Positions 35,655-44,547 are shown, counted from the stretch's first letter. The stretch: 45,495 nt of DNA from Propionibacteriaceae bacterium (GCA_009780915.1 WQZD01000021.1:1-45495), one strand, 5' to 3'. Numbers and translations: made by a program. The notes: a model not told the origin generated them from the sequence alone.

Positions 35655-36545
35655 TCATATCTTGACGCGCAAGGTGTCGTGCCATTCGCTGGCGACCACG
35701 GCGCCGTTCGTGTCCACGTGGGCGATCATGCAGGACGCTGTCGCCATGGGCCGGGCCGGGATTCCCAGAGGCGCCATCATCGCCGGGAGGACGGGGCTGT
35801 GGCCGCACACCACGGTCGGGATCCCCGAGGCGCCGACGGCGTGCGCCAGGCGGGCCATGTACCCACCGACCTCAGCGGGGGTGGACTTCTCCTCCGAGAG
35901 GCAGGTCTCCGTGTGGATGTCGGACCCGATCTGGTTGGCGTAGTCGCGAAGGGTCTGGACGCACCGGGTGGAGGTCGAGGAGATGAAATGCGTGATGCCG
36001 AAAGGCTTCAGGATCTGGGCGACGTACGACAGCTGCTCATGGCCCTTCTCGCTCAAGGGGCGCAGACGGTCGTCCTTTCTCCATGCCTCGCGGCGCAGGG
36101 CTTTCGCGTGCCGGATGATGATCAGCGGGGTCGTGTCGGGCAGGGAGACGGCCTCGGTCAGGACGCCGCGCTCGTCGGCGTAGGACAGGGTCGCCAGGGC
36201 GTCCTCGGGGCTCATCCATGCGACGTCGTCCACTTCGGCGTTGGGGGCGTGGCGCGGCGCGGACACGGTGGCGCCCACCCACCAGGACACGATCTTGATG
36301 GTCGCTCCGATGGGGTAGCGCACGGGGGTCAGGCCCGTGGCCAGGCGTACTGTCACCGAGGACTCCTCGGCCACCTCTCGCACCGCCGTGGTGGGGAGCA
36401 ACTCGTGCGGGTGGGCTTTCCCTTTGGGCAGGGTCCAGTCGTCGTAGGCGGGACGGTGGACGAGCAGAACCTCGCGGGCGTCACGTGTCCCGCGCAGGGG
36501 CACCGCTCCTGCGGCCCAGATGGGGATTCCTGGCGTGACGCTCAC
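35655..36545 (-). CDS. mutT1: Nudix hydrolase fused to a histidine phosphatase (MutT1-like)
   Basis: 296 residues in two domains. Residues ~1-135 are Nudix: 'WTLPKGKAHPHELLPTTAVREVAEESSVTV' matches G-x5-E-x7-REU-x-EE-x-G-U except that Ser replaces the last Gly. Residues ~140-296 are a SixA-like histidine phosphatase, with 'LIIIRHAKALRREAW', 'RPLSEKGHEQLSYVAQIL' and 'VVCGHSPVLPAMM'. Mycobacterial MutT1 has the same two-domain layout; it cleans oxidised guanine nucleotides and splits diadenosine polyphosphates. It is the last gene of the operon, 16 bases after ppk, as mutT1 and ppk are also neighbours in mycobacteria. Confidence 0.88.
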   Translation of the reverse strand: MSVTPGIPIWAAGAVPLRGTRDAREVLLVHRPAYDDWTLPKGKAHPHELLPTTAVREVAEESSVTVRLATGLTPVRYPIGATIKIVSWWVGATVSAPRHAPNAEVDDVAWMSPEDALATLSYADERGVLTEAVSLPDTTPLIIIRHAKALRREAWRKDDRLRPLSEKGHEQLSYVAQILKPFGITHFISSTSTRCVQTLRDYANQIGSDIHTETCLSEEKSTPAEVGGYMARLAHAVGASGIPTVVCGHSPVLPAMMAPLGIPARPMATASCMIAHVDTNGAVVASEWHDTLRVKI

Positions 36546-36561
36546 GTGTCCATGCTCCTGG

Positions 36562-39500
36562 TCAGGGCAGTGCTCGACGGTTGGGGATGGCCTCGACCAG
36601 ATGCTCCTGGAGGTCCATCAGGGGCTGGCCGGACTCGTCGCAGGTCTTCTGCACCCAGCCCTCGTCGGTGAGCCACCAGGAAGCGGTGGTCTCGGCGAAG
36701 GCCATGGTGAACAAGGAGTCGATCTGATTGATGTGCGCCTCGTTGGAGAGTTGGACCAGCACCTCGACACGGCGGTCGAGGTTGCGGTGCATGAGGTCGG
36801 AGGAGCCGATCCCCGCTTGGGGCGAGCCTCCGTTGTCGAACCAGAACAGACGGGAGTGCTCCAGGAAGCGCCCGAGGATGGAGCGGATGCGGATGTTGTC
36901 GCTCAGCCCGGGGACCCCTCCTCGCATGGCGCAGATCCCGCGTACCCACAGATCGACGGTGACGCCGGCCTGGCTGGCCCGGTACAAGGCGTCCATGGTG
37001 GCCTCGTCGACGATGGAGTTCACCTTGATCCGGATGCGTCCGGGGATCCCCGACTTCTGCAGCTCGATCTCGTGCTCGATCTTCTCCAGCAGTCCGTTGC
37101 GGATGCCGAACGGGGACACCAGGATGCGCCGGTAATTCGATTCGGCGGTCATCCCCGACAGGTGGTTGAACAGCCGGGCCACGTCGTCGGTGATGACGGA
37201 GTTCGCGGTGATCAGGCCCATGTCCTCGTACATGCGGGCGGTCTTGGGGTTGTAGTTGCCCGTCCCGATGTGGCAGTACCGGCGCAGGCAGTCGCCCTCG
37301 TCGCGAATCACCAATGATAGCTTGCAATGCGTCTTGAGGCCGACGAGGCCGTACACCACATGGACTCCGGACTTCTCCAGCTTCCGGGCCCAGGCGATGT
37401 TGGCCTGCTCGTCGAACCGGGCTTTGATCTCGACCAGGGCGAGGACTTGTTTTCCAGCCCGGGCGGCCTCGATGAGGGCGTCCACGATGGGGGAGTCGCC
37501 GCTGGTGCGGTACAGGGTCTGCTTGATGGCGAGCACCTGGGGATCGGCCGCCGCTTGCTCGACGAAGCGCTGGACGGACGTGGCGAAGGAGTCGTAGGGG
37601 TGGTGCAGAAGGACGTCGCCCTTCTTGACCGCGGCGAACATGTCCGCAGGCTGGGCCGTCTCCTTCTCGGCCAACTGGGGGTTGGTCCTCTCCATGAGGG
37701 GAGGGTACTTCAGGTCGTCCCTATCGACGTCCGCGATCCGGAACAACCCAGTCAGATCCAGGGGGCTGGGGAGGTGGAAGATTTCTTGCTGCGTGACGTC
37801 CAACTCGGCTGCGATGGTGTCGAGCAACTCCGGGTCGATCTTGTCCTCGACCTCCAGGCGTACGGGCGGGCGTCCCACCTTGCGGCGCAGGAGCTCCTTC
37901 TCCAAGGCGAACAAGATGTTCTCGGCGTCGTCCTCCTCCACCTCGACGTCCTCGTTGCGAGTGACGCGGAAGGTGGCGAAGCGCAGGATGTCCATCCCCG
38001 TGAAGATGGTGTCCAGGTGGTGGGAGATGACGTCCTCCAGGGGGACGTACCTGCCCTCTGCGACGGGAAGGAAGCGGGGAAGGACGTTGGGCACCTTGAT
38101 CCGGGCGAAGAGGCGGGCCCCCGTGATGGGGTTGCGCAACTGGATGGCCAGGTTGAGGCTGAGGCCGGAGATGTAGGGGAAGGGGTGCGACGAGTCCACG
38201 GCTAGAGGGGTCAGGATGGGGTAGATCCGCTCTTTGAACAGGTCGGTGAGGCGGCGCTGCTCCTCGGGTGTGAGGTCGGACCACGCCAGGATGCGGATGC
38301 CCTCGGCGGCCAGCTCGGGCAGGATCTCCTCGCGGAAGACCCGTGACTGGTCTGCGGCGAGGTCGCGGGCCGTGGACAAGATGGCGTCGTGCAGTTCCCT
38401 GGGGAGCAGGCCCGAGGTGCCGCGCTGGGCGATCCCGGCGTCGATGCGGCGCTTGAGCCCCGCCACGCGCACCATGAAGAACTCGTCCAGGTTGGAGGAG
38501 AAGATCGCCAGGAAGCGGGCGCGTTCGAGCAAGGGGACCCGTACCGTGTCCTTGGCGAGGTCGAGGACACGGTTGTTGAACGCCAGCCAGCTCAGCTCCC
38601 GGTCGGAGTACCGATTCTCGGGCAGCCCGGACACGGGGTCGATGGCGGTGGTGGTCGCCGGGGCGGTGGCGCCGCGGCTCGTCGGCGTGCTGGCGGGCGA
38701 CGTGGCCCACTCCGGCACATGAGTCTCGGGCATCGCCGAGGACTCGTCGTCCTCCCTGTCCACGCCGTCCATGGGCTGAGCGCGCGGAAGGAAGGCCGAG
38801 GGGACAGCGGCGGCCGCGGACGCCGTCACCCAGGTGTCGTCGTCATCGTCGTCCTCGTCCTCGAAGTCGGGCCACAGAAGATTCAGCGGATCGGCAGGCG
38901 CTTCGAGCGGGGGTTCGTGTCCGGTCGGGGGCTGGGACGCGAGGGGGGCCACGGGCGCGGGAGGCTCGGGGGCGGTGGGCGCGGGTGGTTCGGGCGCGGT
39001 GGGCGTCCCCAGGGACGCAGGGGCCTCACTGTACGCGGGCGTGGCCGGAGACGCGGGTGTGGCCGGAGACGCCGCGGGTGTCTCAGGAGACACGGGCGCC
39101 GCCGGAGACGCGGGTGTGGCCGTGTCGTGGGGGTGAGGATGGGCGGACGCGTGAGGCAGGTCCGCGCGTGGGAGGAAGACGGGGGCGTCGTCGGTGGGCG
39201 CGGCGAGGGATGGTGCCGGGGCCGGGGGCACAGAGGCAGCCGCGGGAGCCGGGGGCACAGAGGCAGCCGCGGGAGCCGGGGGTACGGGGGCAGCCAGGGG
39301 AGCCGGGGGCACCGAGGCGGCCGGGGGAGCCGGAGTCGACGGTACCGGGGCCACCGGGGCCACCGGAGTCGACGAGGGGGCTGGCGCCTGGTCCGCATGG
39401 TCGGTGCGCGGGAGGAAGATCGGCATGTCGATCGGCTCGTGGAGGGGGACGTACGCGGTGGGCTCGTGGAGGTCCCGATGGGCGGCGAGGGCGGAGGACG

Positions 39501-40203
39501 CCCCGCCATGCAGCGATGTCAGCGAGTCGGAGGCGGGGGACTCGTGGTGGCGCCTGTACCAGTCGGACTCTGGCGCGTCATGGTGCGAGGCAGGCGGTGT
39601 CGAGTCCGGTGGGGTATGGGCGCGCAAGCCCGGCCCCCTCGATTCCAGACCCGGTCCATGCCGGTCGACGGACGCCGAGGTGTGCGGCTCGCCGACGTGA
39701 TCGAGCTTCGCGGGAGTCGGCGCCGAGGGGCGCGCAGATCGTGGCTGATCCAGGTCGGCCCAGGGGCGTGTGCTCGTGTGGTCATCGCTGAGCGAGGAGA
39801 GCCGGAAGGTGACGTCGGTGTGATCCGTGCCGGCGCTGGTGCGCGTGCTGCGCTCGCGTGCCACAGGTGCGGGTGTAGGTGCGGGTGCGGGCGTGTGCGC
39901 CGGGACTCGCGGTTTGGGCCATGTGGCGTCTCGCAGGCCCAGATCCCGGGCCACGGAGGAGGCGGCCGAGCGCGGCTCGCCGAAGGAGTCACGGCGGACG
40001 CCGTCGCCTGTGATGGCGTCTTCGGGGTTCTGTGTCAGCATGGCGAGCACTCTGTCGATCTGCTCCTGGCTGGGCAGGCCGTCAGGCTCGGTCGGCATGG
40101 TCCGCAGGCTCAAGAACTCGTCCATGGGGGACTTCTGGACGCGGAACCTCGAGGGGCCGGTGCCAGTGGAACTCGCTCCACTGTGCCCATTGGGTTGATC
40201 CAT
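36562..40203 (-). CDS. ppk: Polyphosphate kinase PPK1 with a 530-residue disordered N-terminal extension
   Basis: 1213 residues from ATG 40203, which has GAGGAGG five bases upstream; typical PPK1 is about 690. The catalytic core runs from ~530 ('[21 protein letters not shown]') to the end and looks complete: '[25 protein letters not shown]', '[20 protein letters not shown]' with His978 in the autophosphorylation motif, and '[21 protein letters not shown]'. It makes polyphosphate from ATP. The extension is rich in Pro, Ala, Ser, His and Asp, with tandem VPPAPAAAS-like units, an acidic run (EDEDDDDDD) just before the core, and the motif FLPR three times (263, 343, 471), each followed by (A/T)(D/Q). 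A signal or localisation tether is possible. Confidence 0.92.
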   Translation of the reverse strand: MDQPNGHSGASSTGTGPSRFRVQKSPMDEFLSLRTMPTEPDGLPSQEQIDRVLAMLTQNPEDAITGDGVRRDSFGEPRSAASSVARDLGLRDATWPKPRVPAHTPAPAPTPAPVARERSTRTSAGTDHTDVTFRLSSLSDDHTSTRPWADLDQPRSARPSAPTPAKLDHVGEPHTSASVDRHGPGLESRGPGLRAHTPPDSTPPASHHDAPESDWYRRHHESPASDSLTSLHGGASSALAAHRDLHEPTAYVPLHEPIDMPIFLPRTDHADQAPAPSSTPVAPVAPVPSTPAPPAASVPPAPLAAPVPPAPAAASVPPAPAAASVPPAPAPSLAAPTDDAPVFLPRADLPHASAHPHPHDTATPASPAAPVSPETPAASPATPASPATPAYSEAPASLGTPTAPEPPAPTAPEPPAPVAPLASQPPTGHEPPLEAPADPLNLLWPDFEDEDDDDDDTWVTASAAAAVPSAFLPRAQPMDGVDREDDESSAMPETHVPEWATSPASTPTSRGATAPATTTAIDPVSGLPENRYSDRELSWLAFNNRVLDLAKDTVRVPLLERARFLAIFSSNLDEFFMVRVAGLKRRIDAGIAQRGTSGLLPRELHDAILSTARDLAADQSRVFREEILPELAAEGIRILAWSDLTPEEQRRLTDLFKERIYPILTPLAVDSSHPFPYISGLSLNLAIQLRNPITGARLFARIKVPNVLPRFLPVAEGRYVPLEDVISHHLDTIFTGMDILRFATFRVTRNEDVEVEEDDAENILFALEKELLRRKVGRPPVRLEVEDKIDPELLDTIAAELDVTQQEIFHLPSPLDLTGLFRIADVDRDDLKYPPLMERTNPQLAEKETAQPADMFAAVKKGDVLLHHPYDSFATSVQRFVEQAAADPQVLAIKQTLYRTSGDSPIVDALIEAARAGKQVLALVEIKARFDEQANIAWARKLEKSGVHVVYGLVGLKTHCKLSLVIRDEGDCLRRYCHIGTGNYNPKTARMYEDMGLITANSVITDDVARLFNHLSGMTAESNYRRILVSPFGIRNGLLEKIEHEIELQKSGIPGRIRIKVNSIVDEATMDALYRASQAGVTVDLWVRGICAMRGGVPGLSDNIRIRSILGRFLEHSRLFWFDNGGSPQAGIGSSDLMHRNLDRRVEVLVQLSNEAHINQIDSLFTMAFAETTASWWLTDEGWVQKTCDESGQPLMDLQEHLVEAIPNRRALP

Positions 40204-40256
40204 AGTTCCTCCTCGCCATTGACGACGCATCTTCCGCGACATCCTGGGACGGCGGA

Positions 40257-41168
40257 TCATTCCTGACGACCGCGATCCGCTTCGAACACCGCTGTGGCTG
40301 TATCCACTTTACGATACTGAAGGTCACGGCGTACAACCGAAAATCCGGATGCCTCATAGAGACTTTTCGCGCGGACGTTGTCACCTTCCACCCACAGGCG
40401 AATGACCGTGGCGCCGTGAGCCCGCAGATGGTCCACCCCGGCGGTCAGCAGGAGACGCCCGATGCCGGCGCCTCCGTGGCCAGGGTCCACGCCGAGGACG
40501 TACACCTCGGCGTCCCGACCCTCCATCTTCGTCCAGTGGAAACCTGCCATGGCGCCGGCGGCGTCGCGGGCGATCAAGAGTCCGGCGGGATCGAACCAGG
40601 GGGAGGCCATCCGTGCCTGGAAGTCGCCGACCCCCAGGCGGCCCTGGTCGGGGTGGCTGGCGAAGGCCCGGGCGTTGAGCTCGACGAGGTCGATGAGGTC
40701 GTCGGGACGATACGCCGAGATGGTGATGGCGGGATCGGCCGGTGGACGGGTCGGGGTCGCCGGACGCGGGCGGCGTGAGTCGGACTCGGTGACGGACGTC
40801 TCCATCACGAGCAGTTCGCGTACGGGCGCCAGCCCCCGCGACGTGCAGAAGGACTGCGCGCACTCCAGGTTCCCGAAAGCCCACACGCTGGCGTCGAGGC
40901 CGATCTGACACAGAATCGACCACCCCACGCCTCGACGCCTGTGGGAGGGGTCCACGAGGATCTGGGCGGAGGAGTCGGGCATGCGCACACCGTACCCCAC
41001 CAGGTCGGCGCCGTCGCGAGCCAGGACGTGCGTCGCATGGGCGGGGCCCAGCGTGGCTTCCTCGTTGAGGGGAAAGACCCCGTCCACCTCCAGGACGCGC
41101 GTGGCGAGAGCCATGACCTCGCCGTGGTCCAGCGGGCTCAGGTGCGCGTGTGTGGTGAGAGCAGGCAT
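40257..41168 (-). CDS. mshD: Mycothiol synthase
   Basis: 303 residues from ATG 41168, with AGGG just upstream. It acetylates the Cys of desacetyl-mycothiol, the last step of mycothiol synthesis. Two tandem GNAT domains: the first with '[22 protein letters not shown]', the second with '[55 protein letters not shown]', where GGAGIG binds acetyl-CoA. A Pro/Arg-rich linker (about 122-147) joins them, longer than I expect for the family. The gene starts four bases after the glnR stop. The ppk start lies 53 bases downstream. Confidence 0.93.
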   Translation of the reverse strand: MPALTTHAHLSPLDHGEVMALATRVLEVDGVFPLNEEATLGPAHATHVLARDGADLVGYGVRMPDSSAQILVDPSHRRRGVGWSILCQIGLDASVWAFGNLECAQSFCTSRGLAPVRELLVMETSVTESDSRRPRPATPTRPPADPAITISAYRPDDLIDLVELNARAFASHPDQGRLGVGDFQARMASPWFDPAGLLIARDAAGAMAGFHWTKMEGRDAEVYVLGVDPGHGGAGIGRLLLTAGVDHLRAHGATVIRLWVEGDNVRAKSLYEASGFSVVRRDLQYRKVDTATAVFEADRGRQE

Positions 41169-41172
41169 GACC

Positions 41173-41823
41173 CTATTGTGTCGCGAATCGGTATCCGACG
41201 TTGCGCACCGTGCCGATGAGCGACTCGTGCTCGGTGCCGAGTTTGGCGCGCAGTCTGCGCACATGGACGTCGACGGTGCGGGTGCCGCCGTAGTAGTCGT
41301 ACCCCCACACCTGGGTCAGCAACTGCTCGCGTGAGAAGACCCTGCCGGGGTGCAGGGCCAGGTATTTCAGCAACTCGAACTCGGTGTAGGTCAGGTCGAG
41401 AGGGGCGTTGTCGAGCCATGCCGAGTACGCGGCCTCGTCGATCACCAGCCCGCCGATGCTCACCCGGGCGCCGGACTCGTCCTCGGGCGAGGTGAGCACC
41501 TTGAGCCTGAGGTCCAACTCGGCCGGGCCGGCGGTGTCCAGGAGGAAATCCGCGCACCCCCAGTCCCCGGAGTAGGTGGCCAGTCCGCCCTGCGTGAGGA
41601 TGACGACCCGGGGGACGACCACGCCTGCGGTCTTGAACATCTGGCTGACGTTCTTCGCGGCGATCAGGTCGGTGCGGGCGTCGATGATGACAAGGTCGCA
41701 GGCGGCTGAGGCGGTGAGGACCTGCTCCTTCGGGGACCGTACCGTGACGGTGTGGGGCAGCAGCGTCAGGGGAGGGAAGGGGACGGGGTCGGTGTTCGCG
41801 GTGATCAGTAGCACACTCGCCAT
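41173..41823 (-). CDS. glnR: OmpR-family winged-helix regulator, GlnR-like
   Basis: 216 residues. The N-terminal ~115 form a receiver-like domain ('CDLVIIDARTDLIAAKNVSQMF', 'VVPRVVILTQGG'), with Asp in IIDAR but a poorly conserved phosphorylation pocket, as in orphan GlnR regulators. The C-terminal winged helix is complete: 'LTYTEFELLKYLALHPGRVFSREQLLTQVWGYDYYGGTRTVDVHVRRLRAKLG...IGTVRNVGYRF'. No histidine kinase is nearby. The tight link to mshD matches the glnR-mshD pair (Rv0818-Rv0819) of M. tuberculosis as I recall it, which supports the GlnR call. AGGAGG lies four bases before the ATG. A direct repeat, GGAACACT (41918-41925) and GGAAACACT (41929-41937), one helical turn apart, lies in the divergent region and may be a control site. 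Confidence 0.82.
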   Translation of the reverse strand: MASVLLITANTDPVPFPPLTLLPHTVTVRSPKEQVLTASAACDLVIIDARTDLIAAKNVSQMFKTAGVVVPRVVILTQGGLATYSGDWGCADFLLDTAGPAELDLRLKVLTSPEDESGARVSIGGLVIDEAAYSAWLDNAPLDLTYTEFELLKYLALHPGRVFSREQLLTQVWGYDYYGGTRTVDVHVRRLRAKLGTEHESLIGTVRNVGYRFATQ

Positions 41824-41996
41824 CCAGCCTCCTCTCCTCGACCAGGACGCGACCCGCTCGCGACCAGGGCGTACGGGTCGGGGGCGGCGTGTGCCCGCAT
41901 GCGCGGATCACACATATGGAACACTACCGGAAACACTGTGGGGGCGGGGTGCTGGTGTCTGGCACGGTGTCCTCCTCATCGCGGGGCTGGGGACAC

Positions 41997-42002
41997 TACA
42001 CT
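41997..42002 (+). promoter_or_regulatory. -10 hexamer placed for a leaderless start
   Basis: TACACT is followed by six bases (GTTCAG) and ATG 42009. The transcript would begin at or next to the start codon. No Shine-Dalgarno sequence and no good -35 are seen. Confidence 0.5.
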
Positions 42003-42008
42003 GTTCAG

Positions 42009-42128
42009 ATGGCAGTTTTCAGCTTCTGGATGATCGTCGTCCTGGTCGCGTTGATCGGCGTCGCTATGATCGTGGGGTTGGCGCTGCTCTTCGCTCGCCG
42101 TGACTGGAAGGACAGAGATGGCGTTTGA
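42009..42128 (+). CDS. 39-residue single-helix membrane peptide
   Basis: MAVFSFWMIVVLVALIGVA begins one hydrophobic helix, followed by 'MIVGLALLFARRDWKDRDGV', a basic then acidic cytoplasmic tail. The frame ends inside the start of the nitrobindin-like gene (11-base overlap), so translation of the two is probably coupled, a sign that it is real. The -10 hexamer six bases before its ATG makes it the leader gene of the operon. The family is unknown. It could anchor or regulate a neighbour, or just help initiation of the next gene. Confidence 0.6.
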   Translation: MAVFSFWMIVVLVALIGVAMIVGLALLFARRDWKDRDGV

Positions 42129-42615
42129 GATCGATTCTCGGCTGAACACTCAGCTGTTGGGTGTGGCGTGGATGCTCGGGCACTGGGAGGGCACCGGCAA
42201 CGGGCACCATCTCGGTGGAGAGGATTTCACCTTCTCCGTGACCGTCGACTTCGCGGAGAACGGCGGCACGTACATGCACTACATCATGCAGTTGTTCGAG
42301 ACCGACGAGCAGGGTCGGCCCACTCGCTCGCTGGGCATGGAGACGGGGTTCTGGCGGCCCAAGGCCGACGGCGAGATCGAGGTCGTCATCGTGCAGCCGG
42401 AGGGTGTCGCCGAAGTCTACGTCGGGCGGATCGAGGGGGCGAAGATCGAACTGACCACTGATCTGGTCGCACGCACGGTCACCTCCGAGATCCCAGCCAC
42501 CGGAGGGCATCGGCTGTATGGCAATGTCGAGTCCGACCTGATGTTCACGTACGACCGGGGCACCACCGAGCACGAGGTGCAGCCGCACCTGTGGGCGCGC
42601 CTGGCCCGGGCCTAG
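42118..42615 (+). CDS. Nitrobindin / FABP-like beta-barrel protein (DUF1794)
   Basis: 165 residues from ATG 42118, with GGAAGGA seven bases upstream. 'LLGVAWMLGHWEGTGNGHHLG' carries the GxWxGxG signature of nitrobindins, and 'METGFWRPKADGEIEVVIVQPEGVAEVYVGRIEGAKIELTTD' follows the family's strand pattern. 'TTEHEVQPHLWARLARA' near the end provides His residues; in characterised nitrobindins a C-terminal His binds haem, which handles nitric oxide or peroxynitrite. Which His does so here cannot be said by eye. It lies 11 bases before ygfZ on the same strand. Confidence 0.87.
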   Translation: MAFEIDSRLNTQLLGVAWMLGHWEGTGNGHHLGGEDFTFSVTVDFAENGGTYMHYIMQLFETDEQGRPTRSLGMETGFWRPKADGEIEVVIVQPEGVAEVYVGRIEGAKIELTTDLVARTVTSEIPATGGHRLYGNVESDLMFTYDRGTTEHEVQPHLWARLARA

Positions 42616-42626
42616 AGGGTGTGACG

Positions 42627-43718
42627 ATGACGGTCGTCTTCGTCGATTCGGGGCTGGACGCCGGGCTGACATGGCACTGCGGCGACCCCTTGCGCGAGCA
42701 GAGGTGGCTGGAGGACGGCACGGCTGCGGTGGACCTGTCCAACCGCGAGGTCGTGTGTCTCACCGGTTCGGATCGGGCGACGCTCCTGAACCTGCTCGGG
42801 ACCCAGAAGGTGGACACGCTCGAGGTCTCGCAATCCTCGTCGACGTATCTCTTGGACGGGAATGGCCGCATCGTCCACTCCCTCGCCTTCGTGATGACGC
42901 AGGACGCCATCTGGGGCTGGACCGAGCCGGGCCACGGCGCCGCGCTGGTCGACCACCTGAACCGAATGAGGTTCCGCATGGATGTGGAGGCCCGCCTGCG
43001 CCCGGATATGACCGTGGTGTGGAGCGCGGACCCGATGTGGGGCGCCGGTGATGACGGTGATGGTGGCGCTGCTGATGGTGGCGCTGGTCATGGTGATGCT
43101 GACTCCGATCCGCGGGGGCGCGAACTGTCGGTTTCGTCCCCGAAACCTGACAGTTCGCGCCCCCGCCGCTCGGGCACGCCGTCGTGTCTGGGGGGGTACG
43201 AGGTGTTCCACCCGCGTGATGACGTGCCGACCGGAGGCCGCTGGGCCGGGGTGTGGGCGTACACGGCCCGTCGGATCGCGGCGGGTGTGCCACGGTTCGG
43301 GGTGGACACCGACGCCCGTGCCATCCCCAACGAGCTGGGCGTCCCCTCGGAAGCGGTCGCCCTGAACAAGGGGTGTTATCCCGGTCAGGAGACGGTGGCC
43401 AAGGTGTACAACGTGGGGTCTCCGCCGAGACGACTCGTGCGCCTGCATCTGGACGGGTCCGAGGAGAGGTTCCTCGACTCCGGCGCTGTGTTGACGTGCG
43501 TGTCGGCCCCCGACGTCCCCATCGGCTTCCTCGGATCCATGGCCTATCACCACCAGTTGGGCCCCATCGGGCTGGGCCTCGTCAAGCGCGACACCGACGA
43601 TGACGCCACCATCCTCGCTGACGGCGTGCCGGCACGCATCGAACCACTGGTGGACCGCGACGTGGGACTGCATGTGCGTGCTGATCTGAACACCCAGATC
43701 TCGCGGCGTCGCCTGTGA
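42627..43718 (+). CDS. ygfZ: YgfZ/GcvT-like folate-binding protein
   Basis: 363 residues from ATG 42627. The YgfZ signature KGCYPGQE is present ('VALNKGCYPGQETVAKVYNVGSPPRRLVRL'). N-terminal 'AAVDLSNREVVCLTGSDRATLLNLLGTQKVDTL' and 'GGYEVFHP' fit the GcvT fold. YgfZ uses folate to help maintain iron-sulfur enzymes. A low-complexity insertion at about residues 139-185, first Gly/Asp/Ala repeats then a stretch from a 51-bp DNA palindrome (43114-43164), interrupts the domain without breaking frame. It converges with the LuxR gene, 13 bases away, without a hairpin. Confidence 0.9.
   Translation: MTVVFVDSGLDAGLTWHCGDPLREQRWLEDGTAAVDLSNREVVCLTGSDRATLLNLLGTQKVDTLEVSQSSSTYLLDGNGRIVHSLAFVMTQDAIWGWTEPGHGAALVDHLNRMRFRMDVEARLRPDMTVVWSADPMWGAGDDGDGGAADGGAGHGDADSDPRGRELSVSSPKPDSSRPRRSGTPSCLGGYEVFHPRDDVPTGGRWAGVWAYTARRIAAGVPRFGVDTDARAIPNELGVPSEAVALNKGCYPGQETVAKVYNVGSPPRRLVRLHLDGSEERFLDSGAVLTCVSAPDVPIGFLGSMAYHHQLGPIGLGLVKRDTDDDATILADGVPARIEPLVDRDVGLHVRADLNTQISRRRL
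43114..43164. repeat. 51-bp near-perfect palindrome inside the ygfZ reading frame
   Basis: The left arm (43114-43136) begins GGGGGCGCGAACTGTC and ends GGTTTCG. The right arm (43141-43164) begins CGAAACC and ends GACAGTTCGCGCCCCC. All 23 arm positions pair, except for one extra T (43148) in the right arm; the loop is TCCC. No second copy is seen in this window. The shape is that of a REP/MITE-like palindromic element, but the length of 51 keeps ygfZ in frame. Confidence 0.85.
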
Positions 43719-43731
43719 CGGTCCGTGCCGC

Positions 43732-44541
43732 TCAGACCTCCCCCTCGGACCGGCTCAGCAGCCCTTCGTGATGCGCCATGAGGACCGCCTGTGTGCGGGT
43801 GGTCGCGCCCAGCTTGGCCAGGATGTGCTCCATATGGGTCTTGACAGTCGCGGGGGAGATGAACAGCCGGTGTGCGATGTCGCGGTTGGTGTATCCTTGC
43901 GAGACCAGGGCAAGCACCTCGGTTTCCCGTCCTGACAAGGGAGAATCGGTGACGGGTACGGGCGTGCTGGCGGATATCAGTCGCTGATAGGACTCGGCGA
44001 GGTCGGCCTGGGACGCCTGGAGCTCGTCCAGCAACTCGGAGCGCTCGTGGCCCCAGCGCATGGCGGCGTGCACCATCGAGCCGATCATGAACGAGAAGAC
44101 GAAGATGAACACCATGGCGCCCGTGATGACCGGCCAGTCCCTGCCCAGGGTCCCCGAGGCGTAGGACTGCGAGGCGATGGCGGCAGCGGCCAGGACGATC
44201 ATCACGGCGTTCCAGATGATCCCCGAGCGCAGGGTTTTCACGGCGTTCCACACCACGGGACACGCGATGGCGAGCATCAGGGACGCGATGGACGTGGCGG
44301 AGACGCCGATCACCATGGCGATCACCATGAGCGAGCTTCCGATGTAATCGATCATGATCGGGGTCAACCCGAAGGTCAGCGAGAACCGCGGTCGGAGCAT
44401 CAGGTACCCGGTCAGGAACACGAGCAGCGCGACGACGAGGATCCACCACTGGGTCGGAGGATGGGTCGGCAGGAGGGCCGCCGTCGCCCCTAGTCCGACC
44501 ACCAACAACAGGTCGTACCAGTACACGTGCCATTTGACCAT
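43732..44541 (-). CDS. Membrane-embedded LuxR-type transcription regulator
   Basis: 269 residues. Six hydrophobic segments fill about residues 8-160, among them 'WWILVVALLVFLTGYLML', 'IDYIGSSLMVIAMVIGV' and 'GAMVFIFVFSFMIGSMVHAA'. A short helical linker, 'HERSELLDELQASQADLAESYQRLI', looks like the linker of a sensor kinase. It is followed directly by a LuxR/NarL helix-turn-helix: 'PLSGRETEVLALVSQGYTNRDIAHRLFISPATVKTHMEHILAKLG'. Kinase and receiver domains are absent, so sensing and DNA binding are joined in one membrane protein. A -10-like TAGGAT lies six bases before the ATG, suggesting a leaderless transcript. It is divergent from the surface-repeat gene at 44645, a possible target. Confidence 0.85.
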   Translation of the reverse strand: MVKWHVYWYDLLLVVGLGATAALLPTHPPTQWWILVVALLVFLTGYLMLRPRFSLTFGLTPIMIDYIGSSLMVIAMVIGVSATSIASLMLAIACPVVWNAVKTLRSGIIWNAVMIVLAAAAIASQSYASGTLGRDWPVITGAMVFIFVFSFMIGSMVHAAMRWGHERSELLDELQASQADLAESYQRLISASTPVPVTDSPLSGRETEVLALVSQGYTNRDIAHRLFISPATVKTHMEHILAKLGATTRTQAVLMAHHEGLLSRSEGEV

Positions 44542-44547
44542 GATGTC

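Noticed and set aside
41881-41940. Canonical GlnR box in the glnR upstream region
   Set aside because: GAAAC is present, but the partner half-site does not fit GTnAC at the six-base spacing. Only the direct repeat is reported.
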